Source: Actinomycetota bacterium (lineage in GTDB: Bacteria; Actinomycetota; Thermoleophilia; Gaiellales; Gaiellaceae). From it: DNA of 49,418 nucleotides. The notes under the pieces are model-generated. The model was not told the origin of the DNA. It saw nothing but the letters and a program-made list of their open reading frames with translations, and made no database searches. Location of the stretch: the NCBI GenBank assembly GCA_013816245.1, contig JACDEU010000017.1:1-49418 (forward strand), given 5' to 3'. Shown here in pieces: positions 22,774 to 28,899 of the stretch (within the stretch, counting starts at the first letter, position 1; each line of letters opens with the position of its first letter). Position numbers and translations under genes: made by a program.

Positions 22774-24111
22774 GTGGAGTTCGCCCGGTTCGCCGCCGAG
22801 GTTGGGCTCGACCTGGAACCGTATGAGCGGAAGGTCGCCAAAGCGATCGCTGGACCGCAACGTGAGACCGTGATCCTGCTCCCGAGAGGCAACGGGAAAA
22901 CACATTTGGTCGGCGCGATCGCCGTCCATCATCTAGTCACCGTCGAGGGCGCCGCCATCTACTGCGCCGCGGCATCCCGAGAACAGGCGCGGGTTTTGTA
23001 CGAGGCCGCGCTCGGGTTCGTGCGTGTGCTCGACCACCCGAACATCATCGACCGCCACCTGGAGCTCCGCTGGTGCCCCGACCCGGACAGGCCGCGGGCC
23101 TTCACGAGGCATCTACGCACACTCGCCGCGGACGCCCGGCTGCTGCACGGGCTGAACCCAAGCCTGGCGATCATCGACGAGATGCACGCCCACCCCGACG
23201 ACGAGGTCTACGTCGCGATGAGAACCGCGATGCTGAAGGTTCCGCGCTCGAGGATGATCGTGATCTCGAGCGCCGGCCAAGGCGCCGACTCACCACTGGG
23301 CCGACTCCGGACTCGTGCGTTCGCGCAGCCCGAGGTCGTGCGCAAGGGCGCGTTCACCGATGCTCGAGGACCCAGCCTGCGCCTGCTGGAATGGTCGCTT
23401 CCCGAGGACGCAGACATCAGCGACCCGCAGGTCGTGAAGACGTGCAACCCGGCCTCCTGGATCACAGTCGACGGGTTGAAGGAACAAGCCGAAGCGGTGC
23501 CCGAGCTCGCCTACCGCCGCTTCCACTGCGGCCAGTGGACCGCGCGCGAGGGACACTGGCTGCCCGCCGGCGCGTGGCAAGCGTGCGTCGGAACGCCGAC
23601 CATCGAGCCCGGCGAACGCGTCTGGGTCGGTGTCGACGTCGGTGGCGAGCGTGCCGCCACCGCGGTCGTCTGGATCAACGCGAACCTGCACGTCGGTGTC
23701 GAGGTGTTCCACGGCGACGAGGGTGTGCTCGAAGCCAAGACCCTCGTCGAGGAGATCGCCAGCAAGTATCAACTCGTCGAGCTCGTCTTCGACCCGTGGC
23801 GGTTCGGCCAGGCAGCACAAGAGCTACGGCAGCGCGGCATCACCGTGATCGAGTTCCCACAGTCCGACTCACGCATGCTGCCCGCCAGTGATCGCCTCTA
23901 CCGTGCGGTCGTCGAGCAGCGCCTCACCCTGCCCGACCACCCGGAACTACGGCAGCACGCAGCCAACGCCGTCGCCCGCCACAGTCGTCGCGGCTGGCGC
24001 CTCGACAGCCCCGGCCGCGGCGTCAACATCGACGCGATCGTCGCGCTCTGCATGGCGCTCGAACGAACAGAGCAGCAACCCGACGAGGTGCAACTCGTGG
24101 GCTGGCTATGA
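22774..24111 (+). CDS. terL: Phage terminase large subunit
   Basis: This 445-residue packaging motor has an N-terminal ATPase with Walker A LLPRGNGKTH (Lys42) and Walker B LAIIDEMH (Asp135-Glu136), and a C-terminal RNase-H-fold nuclease with WVGVDVGGERAA (Asp288), VFDPWRFG (Asp340) and a final NIDAIVALCMA acid. It cleaves concatemeric DNA and pumps it into the prohead through the portal. The gene follows capsid rather than preceding portal, the reverse of the usual terminase-portal-capsid order. GTG at 22774 fits. It overlaps HNH by ATGA. Confidence 0.92.
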   Translation: MEFARFAAEVGLDLEPYERKVAKAIAGPQRETVILLPRGNGKTHLVGAIAVHHLVTVEGAAIYCAAASREQARVLYEAALGFVRVLDHPNIIDRHLELRWCPDPDRPRAFTRHLRTLAADARLLHGLNPSLAIIDEMHAHPDDEVYVAMRTAMLKVPRSRMIVISSAGQGADSPLGRLRTRAFAQPEVVRKGAFTDARGPSLRLLEWSLPEDADISDPQVVKTCNPASWITVDGLKEQAEAVPELAYRRFHCGQWTAREGHWLPAGAWQACVGTPTIEPGERVWVGVDVGGERAATAVVWINANLHVGVEVFHGDEGVLEAKTLVEEIASKYQLVELVFDPWRFGQAAQELRQRGITVIEFPQSDSRMLPASDRLYRAVVEQRLTLPDHPELRQHAANAVARHSRRGWRLDSPGRGVNIDAIVALCMALERTEQQPDEVQLVGWL

Positions 24112-24383
24112 GATCAATGCCGAAGCCATGCCTCGACTGCCGCAGGCTCACCCGCTCGGGCAGCTACTGCCACGAGTGCGGCAAGACAAGCCGACGCGGC
24201 TACGGCAACCGCCACAAGCAACGGGCACGGCAGACAGTCACAGCCCAGCCGTGGTGCTCCGACTGCGGGGCAACCACAGACCTGACGGCCGACCACGTCA
24301 CACCCATGGCAGCAGGCGGCCACCCGCTCGGACAACTCAGGGTGCTCTGCAGGTCATGCAACAGCCGACGAGGATCAGGCTGA
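24108..24383 (+). CDS. HNH endonuclease
   Basis: This 91-residue HNH nuclease has two zinc pairs, CSDCG (Cys50, Cys53) and CRSCN (Cys81, Cys84), bracketing the catalytic ADHVTPMAAGG (His63) and Asn85. An extra N-terminal knuckle is seen in CLDC and CHEC. HNH proteins next to terminases are required for DNA packaging and cos cleavage in HK97-type phages and in cf-PICIs. It overlaps terL by 4 nt and is the last gene of the head operon. Confidence 0.9.
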   Translation: MRSMPKPCLDCRRLTRSGSYCHECGKTSRRGYGNRHKQRARQTVTAQPWCSDCGATTDLTADHVTPMAAGGHPLGQLRVLCRSCNSRRGSG

Positions 24384-24434
24384 AAGCGAGATGGCCCCAA
24401 TGACACTTCGTCGCCGGGGCCAACCGCTCGCTTT
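24383..24434. terminator. Two-step hairpin ending the head operon
   Basis: The outer arms AAAGCGAG (24383-24390) and CTCGCTTT (24427-24434) and the inner arms TGGCCCC (24392-24398) and GGGGCCA (24416-24422) are each perfectly complementary. The structure begins at the HNH stop codon, and its right side is followed by AACTTA. It can serve transcripts from both directions, because the next gene faces it. Confidence 0.65.
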
Positions 24435-24445
24435 AACTTATCCGG

Positions 24446-24772
24446 CTACCTCTCGCCCGTCCCGCCCCTGCAGAGACCAAGCGTGCCTGGCGCGCCCTTG
24501 GGCAGGCCGTAGTACTTCCAAGAGTCCGCCGCAGTCTGAACCTGGGACACGTTCTGTCCCGCTGTCGAGTCGAAGTCATTCAGCCCGCTGGCGGCGCAGG
24601 CCGAGTTCGCGTGGGCCAGGGCACCCGTTTCGTTGGGATTGCCACCCGGCTGTGCCGTTGCGAGGCTGCCAGGAGGGCCCTTTACCTCACCAGCAAGAGC
24701 CGAACCCGCACCTAGCCCTGCGACAGCGAGCGCAGTGACTCCGACCGCAAGGACCTGTCTTGCTCTCCCCAT
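24446..24772 (-). CDS. Small secreted protein (possible element cargo)
   Basis: This 108-residue protein has a clear signal peptide: MGRAR, then the hydrophobic VLAVGVTALAVAGLGAG, with cleavage likely after SALA. The mature part of about 80 residues has two cysteines (ACAASGLND and LGLCRGG) that may form a disulfide. The S-x-CA-x-SGLND motif resembles small exported proteins of unknown role in actinobacteria. AAAGAGG precedes the ATG. It faces the head operon and is expressed separately, like a lysogenic-conversion gene. Confidence 0.7.
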   Translation of the reverse strand: MGRARQVLAVGVTALAVAGLGAGSALAGEVKGPPGSLATAQPGGNPNETGALAHANSACAASGLNDFDSTAGQNVSQVQTAADSWKYYGLPKGAPGTLGLCRGGTGER

Positions 24773-24884
24773 GTTGAACCTCTTTCCGCAGTAGAGGACG
24801 GTGGACAGGGGAGCCTAACAAGGAGAGATCGGTTTTTCTATAGGTGTGAAGCGCGACCCCGCCATCGCGCGGCGCAAAAACGCT
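24773..24884. other. Intergenic stretch upstream of the secreted-protein gene
   Basis: It contains AT-rich GATCGGTTTTTCTATAGGTG (about 24828-24847), unlike the surrounding GC-rich DNA. It could carry a promoter or the end of the following minus-strand gene. No frame is supported. Confidence 0.4.
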
Positions 24885-25325
24885 TTAGTCGCCCCAGCCC
24901 GTGTCGGGCGGCGCCGGACGCCCTTCCGGGGAAGACGCCGTTTCCCCGGTCGTGACGCTGGGGCCCGGAGGCGAGTGCCAGAACCCGAGCCTGTCCTTCG
25001 TCCAGTTCGCGTAGATCGTCGCCGGGTCGATCCCCAAGGTCCGACATTCCTGCTCCATGATCCACAGCCGGCGCTCCTGGTCGCGCAGCATCTCAGCGAT
25101 GTACTGGCCGAACTCGAGCCAGTTGCCGCCGGCGTTCTCGACGTGGAGCTCGGTGACGTGCTCTAGCCCGCCGCATCTGGTTGCGATGGCGCCGTAGAGC
25201 TCGCGCTTGTCGACCGGGAGTTCGCCGACGGTCTCGCCGTGCTCGTTCGTGATCGGCAGCTTCCCGATCTCCTCGCCCAGATCAGGCTCGCTCTCGAGCC
25301 TCTCGTCGTCGCGGTGTTCATCCAT
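24885..25325 (-). CDS. Hypothetical acidic protein, 146 aa
   Basis: ATG at 25325 with GGGAG upstream. The protein is acidic at the N-terminus (DEHRDDERLESEPDLGEEIG) and helical in the middle (LEFGQYIAEMLRDQERRLWIMEQECRTLGIDP), and ends in a Pro/Ser-rich tail. It has no signal peptide or membrane segment. Not recognised. It is the last gene before attR and could be cargo or a packaging/regulatory factor. Confidence 0.6.
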   Translation of the reverse strand: MDEHRDDERLESEPDLGEEIGKLPITNEHGETVGELPVDKRELYGAIATRCGGLEHVTELHVENAGGNWLEFGQYIAEMLRDQERRLWIMEQECRTLGIDPATIYANWTKDRLGFWHSPPGPSVTTGETASSPEGRPAPPDTGWGD

Positions 25326-25738
25326 GCCAGGGGCATTCTCCCTAACGGATCGGTCGCAGGCCTAACTCCCCTGGATGGGATGGTGTGAGACGACCGTATG
25401 ACCACCGCGTCCAGCATCTGAAGGACCAGAGCCCTGTTCCCATACGCCTACGAAACACCCAGCCTGTCTCCGTTTCCCCTGCCTCGGGGCGGATGGCCAC
25501 AGACCACCAGCTTTCACTAGCTCAACGTCCCGATCTCTCTGGTGCCGAATCGTAGGTTTAGTCCTAGCGCCGACTCTCGCGGATCGTGTCAGTGGAAGGC
25601 CGTCCGCTAGGCGCTCCCTCGGGACCACACCGGGACCACACCAGCACCGCACTTGACGACCTGTACGGCACGGTTCGGCCGCTTGGTTGAGCGATAACCG
25701 CATGGCTGCGCACGTGTCCGACTAGGTTTCTTGAAGCG
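25326..25738. other. Right-end non-coding region of the element
   Basis: This stretch of about 410 bp has no supported gene. It holds the right arm-site pair (25621-25642) and ends at attR. Reading frames crossing it on the minus strand have no family look. It probably serves as the attP arm. Confidence 0.6.
25621..25642 (+). repeat. Right integrase arm-site pair (GGGACCACACC x2)
   Basis: GGGACCACACC occurs at 25621-25631 and 25632-25642, directly adjacent, in the same orientation and 11-bp period as the left pair at 15277-15298. It lies 79 bp inside attR. This supports a shared protein-binding role at both ends. Confidence 0.65.
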
Positions 25739-25741
25739 TTG
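25722..25741 (+). repeat. Right attachment core (attR)
   Basis: Exact copy of 15215-15234. Its last three bases (25739-25741, TTG) are the start codon of the CopC-CopD gene, so integration keeps the start codon but replaces all DNA upstream of the core. The core contains a -10-like TAGGTT (25723-25728). Confidence 0.85.
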
Positions 25742-27688
25742 CCCAACCGCCTGATCCTTTTGATCGCGGTCCTCGGCGCCCTGGCTCTCCCGGGACAGGC
25801 CTGGGGTCACGCACGGTTCGTTCGGAGCGTTCCGGCGGACGGGCTGGTGTTGGCCGCGCCGCCGATGTCTGTTCGGGTCTTCTTCGACGATGCCGTGCGG
25901 ACTTCCTCAGGCATCAAGGCGATCCGAAACGGACGTGGATCCGTGCTGGACGGTGAGCCACGCGTCGTCGGCGGTCGCAGGCTCGTCATCCCCCTCCAAC
26001 CGGGCTTGCGCGACGGCGACTACACCGTCCTGTGGCGCGTGCTCTCGGACGACGGCCACACGCTCTCCGGGGTGTTGACGTTCGGCGTCGGCTCGGGGCG
26101 TGCACCGCCACGGCCTGCCCTGACGGCGGACAATGGGCCAAGTGTCCAGGACGTTCTCTCTCGCTTTTTGTTCTTCGCGGGCCTCCTGACGGCAGCAGGC
26201 GCGGCCTTCTTTCGCTTCGCCGTCGGGCCGGTGCCGGTCCGGTTGTTGCTCGCTGCATTCCTGCTCGTCTTCATCGGTGTGTCGGGTGTCGTCCACAACG
26301 TGTCGGTGTCGACGCGCTTCGGCAGCGCCATGGCGGCCGCGGCCGTCGTCGCCGGAGTCGGCGCGATGCTGGCTGCGATCGCTCCGGTGTTCCCACGGCT
26401 CGAGCCGCTCGCGTTCGGCGCCGGGCTCGCGCTTCTGCCGGTGCCGACGCTCGCCGGTCACGCACTCGATCGGGGGCGGCCGGTGTACGAGCCGGTGGTC
26501 GACTTCCTCCACTTGGCGGCGGCGTCGTTCTGGCTCGGCGGCCTCGTCGCGCTCGGCCTTGCCCTGTCGAGGCCCGGAGACCGCGCTGCGCTCGTCCGCC
26601 GCTTTTCGAACATCGCGCTCGTCTCGGTCCTCGTGCTCGCTGCGACCGGAGTTCTCCGTGCGTTCGCAGAGCTGCGCTCGGTCGGCCAGCTCTGGTCGAC
26701 CGGCTACGGTCGGCTTCTGATCGTGAAGACGGCTTTGCTCGCGTTGCTCGCGGCGATCGGTTGGCTGAACCGCTACCGGCTCGTGCCGCGGCTGTCGCTC
26801 GACGGTCTGCGCCGCAATGTCGCGGTCGAGCTGATGCTGTTCGCGGTTCTCATCGCTGCGGTCGCGTTGCTCACCGATCTGCGGCCGGGACGAGATCGCA
26901 CGGCCGGCGCAGCAGTCGCGACCGAGGCGAAGGGAGCACCACCGCGGCCTGCGAGTCGCATGATCGTGCAGGGTCGCGAGAGCGGCGATCTCGCGATTGC
27001 CCTTGCCGTAGCGTGGCCGGGCGCGGAGCTCGTCGCCGTGAATCAGGACGGCAGGGCGGTCAACGGCCTTCGGGTCCTGATCGGTGGCAGAGAGGCCCGG
27101 TCCTGTGGCGACGGCTGCTACGGAGCGTTCCCGACGCCGGCTCGGCGCGTGAGGGTTTCCGTCAACGGGCTCATCACAACGTTTCGGGTGCCGGCGAAGC
27201 CGCGGCGCGCCGACGCGATCGTCGCTCGTTCGACCGCGGCGTTCCGCAGGCTGAAGAGTGTCGAATACATCGAACGCCTGGCTTCGAGCCCGCGCAACAG
27301 GATCGTCTCGCACTTCACCCTCGAGCGCCCGGACCGGTTGCTGTACCAGATCCGCGGCGGTGCGGACGGAATCGTCATCGGGACGAGTCGGTGGGACCGT
27401 GTGCGTGGAGGAAAGTGGATCTCGTCACCGCAGGACCTGACACCGGAGCCCGAGCCGATCTGGGGCGCCGGCCACGTCACGAACGCGTACGTGCTCGAGA
27501 CGACGCCCGCGACCTATGTCGTGTCGTTCATGAATCCGCTCGGCCCGGCGTGGTTCACTGTCCGGCTTGATCGACACACGTTGCTACCCCGCAGCCTCCG
27601 CATGACCGCACCGGCTCACTTCATGACCCACCGTTACGTGCGCTTCAACGGCCCGCGCAGGATCAAAGCCCCAGGTGGCGTGCAATGA
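25739..27688 (+). CDS. CopC-CopD copper-handling membrane protein with extra C-terminal domain
   Basis: This 649-residue protein starts with a signal peptide (NRLILLIAVLGALALPGQAWG). A CopC domain (about 24-120) begins HARFVRSVPADGLVLAAPP with the N-terminal His expected for Cu(II) and has DDGHTLSGVLTFGV. An eight-helix CopD part follows (about 130-385; DFLHLAAASFWLGGLVALGL). A further domain of about 250 residues, probably extracytoplasmic and beta-rich, has SCGDGCYG and PDRLLYQIRGG; I do not recognise it. It probably imports or buffers copper across the membrane. The TTG start lies in attR. In the ancestral locus it would have been divergent from the persulfide dioxygenase gene. Confidence 0.85.
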   Translation: MPNRLILLIAVLGALALPGQAWGHARFVRSVPADGLVLAAPPMSVRVFFDDAVRTSSGIKAIRNGRGSVLDGEPRVVGGRRLVIPLQPGLRDGDYTVLWRVLSDDGHTLSGVLTFGVGSGRAPPRPALTADNGPSVQDVLSRFLFFAGLLTAAGAAFFRFAVGPVPVRLLLAAFLLVFIGVSGVVHNVSVSTRFGSAMAAAAVVAGVGAMLAAIAPVFPRLEPLAFGAGLALLPVPTLAGHALDRGRPVYEPVVDFLHLAAASFWLGGLVALGLALSRPGDRAALVRRFSNIALVSVLVLAATGVLRAFAELRSVGQLWSTGYGRLLIVKTALLALLAAIGWLNRYRLVPRLSLDGLRRNVAVELMLFAVLIAAVALLTDLRPGRDRTAGAAVATEAKGAPPRPASRMIVQGRESGDLAIALAVAWPGAELVAVNQDGRAVNGLRVLIGGREARSCGDGCYGAFPTPARRVRVSVNGLITTFRVPAKPRRADAIVARSTAAFRRLKSVEYIERLASSPRNRIVSHFTLERPDRLLYQIRGGADGIVIGTSRWDRVRGGKWISSPQDLTPEPEPIWGAGHVTNAYVLETTPATYVVSFMNPLGPAWFTVRLDRHTLLPRSLRMTAPAHFMTHRYVRFNGPRRIKAPGGVQ

Positions 27689-27692
27689 CCAT
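27663..27692 (-). pseudogene. Remnant of an acyl-CoA dehydrogenase 3' end
   Basis: The minus strand reads MVIARHLGL then TGA, identical in residues to the last nine codons of the acyl-CoA dehydrogenase that ends at 27766, but with several synonymous changes. It lies 103 bp downstream of that gene's end and overlaps the 3' end of the copper gene. This suggests a decayed duplicate or a recombination scar. Confidence 0.6.
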
Positions 27693-27718
27693 GTGCTGGG
27701 AAGATTGAACGCCCGCCC

Positions 27719-27740
27719 GAGCCAGACTGAAGTCTGGCAC
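27719..27740 (-). repeat. Dispersed 22-bp palindromic repeat, copy 2
   Basis: Exact inverted copy of 1646-1667 (arms GCCAGACT and AGTCTGGC). It lies between the dehydrogenase remnant and the intact acyl-CoA dehydrogenase. The same copy may act as a terminator hairpin between two converging genes. Confidence 0.7.
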
Positions 27741-27752
27741 GGGATTTCGTGG

Positions 27753-27812
27753 CGAATGAAGTCCGCTAAAGGCCCAGATGGCGTGCGATCACCATACGTT
27801 GGACTTCATTCG
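27753..27812. repeat. 12-bp inverted repeat spanning the acyl-CoA dehydrogenase stop
   Basis: CGAATGAAGTCC (27753-27764) and GGACTTCATTCG (27801-27812) are perfect reverse complements, 36 bp apart. The right arm codes for part of the dehydrogenase C-terminus; the left arm is outside the gene. It may form a terminator-like structure or mark the duplication boundary. Confidence 0.5.
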
Positions 27813-28899
27813 TGCCTTCGCCGATCTCGAGGATTTTCTGATCTCGGTAGAGGCGCGAGATCGCGTACTCGTCCATGTACCCGTAGCCTCCGTGGATCTG
27901 CAGGGCCCAGTTGACGGCCCGGTTCGAGAGCTCGCCCGTGTAGAGCTTTGCCTGCGCGGCCGCCAGCGCGAAGTCACGGCCCTGATCTTTCAGCCATGCC
28001 GCTTTGTAGACGAGATTGCGTCCGGCCTCGATCTCCGTCGCCATGTCGGCCAGCTTGAACTGGATCGCCTGGAACTTCGCGATCGGCTTGCCGAACTGCT
28101 GTCGCTCCTGCGCGTACGCGGAGGCCAGGTCGTAAGCCCCCTGCGCGAGGCCCGCCCCCATCGACGCCACCGAGATGCGGCCGCCGTCGAGGATCTCGAG
28201 GAACTGCTGGAAACCCTTGCCGCGCGGCCCGAGTAGGTTCTCCTCCGGCACCTCGGCGTCCTTGAACGACAGCTCGCGCGTGTCGGACGCACGCCAGCCG
28301 AGCTTCTTCATCGGCTTCGAGATCTCGTAACCGGGTGTCCCGTTCGGGACGATGATGTTCGAGGTCTCGGAGTCGCCGGTCTGCGCCGTGATCGTGACGC
28401 ACGACGTGATGTCCGTGCCGGCGTTCGTGATGAAGATCTTCGACCCGTTGACGATCCACTTGCCCTCACGCGCCTCGGCGCGCGTGCGCGTCGCGCCGGC
28501 ATCCGAGCCGGCCTCGGGCTCGGTCAGCCCGAACGCAGCGAGCTTTTTGCCGGAGGTCAGGTCGGGCAGCCACCGCTCCTTCTGGGCCTCGCTGCCGTAG
28601 TAGTAGATCGGCAGAGTCCCGAGCGAATGGTGCGCGGCGACCGTGATCGCCACGGACGAGTCCACTCGGGTGAGCTCTTCGACGGCGATCGCGTACGACA
28701 ACGTGTCGGCCCCCGCGCCGCCGTACTGCTCGGGAATCGTCATTCCCATCAGCCCGAGCTCTCCGAGCTCTGCGACGAGGTCGTACGGGAAGCGGCTCTC
28801 TCGATCGAGCTCTTCCGCGATCGGCGCGACGCGCTGCTCCGCGAAGTCGCGCACGGTCTTGCGGACGAGCTCGTGCTCTGAGTCGAGATCGAAGTTCAA
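27766..28899 (-). CDS. Acyl-CoA dehydrogenase
   Basis: This FAD enzyme catalyses alpha,beta-dehydrogenation of acyl-CoA and passes electrons to ETF (377 residues, normal). The N-terminal helical domain begins LDSEHELVRKTVRDFAEQRV. Signatures are FGLTEPEAGSDAGATRT, WIVNGSKIFITNAG and the C-terminal QIHGGYGYMDEYAISRLYRD, where the catalytic glutamate region of short/medium-chain types lies. TTG at 28899 is chosen: it overlaps the aminopeptidase stop (TTGA) and gives a normal N-terminus. Chain-length preference cannot be read from sequence alone. Confidence 0.92.
   Translation of the reverse strand: MNFDLDSEHELVRKTVRDFAEQRVAPIAEELDRESRFPYDLVAELGELGLMGMTIPEQYGGAGADTLSYAIAVEELTRVDSSVAITVAAHHSLGTLPIYYYGSEAQKERWLPDLTSGKKLAAFGLTEPEAGSDAGATRTRAEAREGKWIVNGSKIFITNAGTDITSCVTITAQTGDSETSNIIVPNGTPGYEISKPMKKLGWRASDTRELSFKDAEVPEENLLGPRGKGFQQFLEILDGGRISVASMGAGLAQGAYDLASAYAQERQQFGKPIAKFQAIQFKLADMATEIEAGRNLVYKAAWLKDQGRDFALAAAQAKLYTGELSNRAVNWALQIHGGYGYMDEYAISRLYRDQKILEIGEGTNEVQRMVIARHLGL

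Larger units (their letters stand above)
15215..25741. mobile_element. Integrated phage-satellite-like element (about 10.5 kb, capsid/packaging module only)
   Basis: The element is bounded by identical 20-bp cores, CTAGGTTTCTTGAAGCGTTG, at 15215-15234 and 25722-25741. The tyrosine integrase ends 8 bp from the left core. Inside are an excisionase-like HTH, a Dam-type methylase, small regulatory genes, an RHH protein, HK97 portal, protease-capsid, large terminase and HNH nuclease. No recognisable tail, tape measure, holin, endolysin, replication or small-terminase gene is present. A head-and-packaging module without tail or lysis genes is the known design of capsid-forming phage-inducible islands (cf-PICI); a decayed siphovirus prophage is the alternative. 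Most frames are intact, which favours a maintained element. Confidence 0.85.

Noticed and set aside
25362..25703. A 113-residue minus-strand gene at the right end of the element
   Set aside because: It shows no family pattern, crosses the arm-site repeats and has no good start; it looks like an open frame in GC-rich non-coding DNA.
25607..25810. Second copy of the integrase C-terminus (reads VVPVWS) near attR
   Set aside because: The similarity is explained by the GGGACCACAC repeats, which are read the same way inside the integrase gene; it extends no further.
25907..27313. Long minus-strand frame of 468 codons opposite CopC-CopD
   Set aside because: Composition is Arg/Asp/Glu-rich with no domain pattern; the CopC and CopD domains on the plus strand explain the region.
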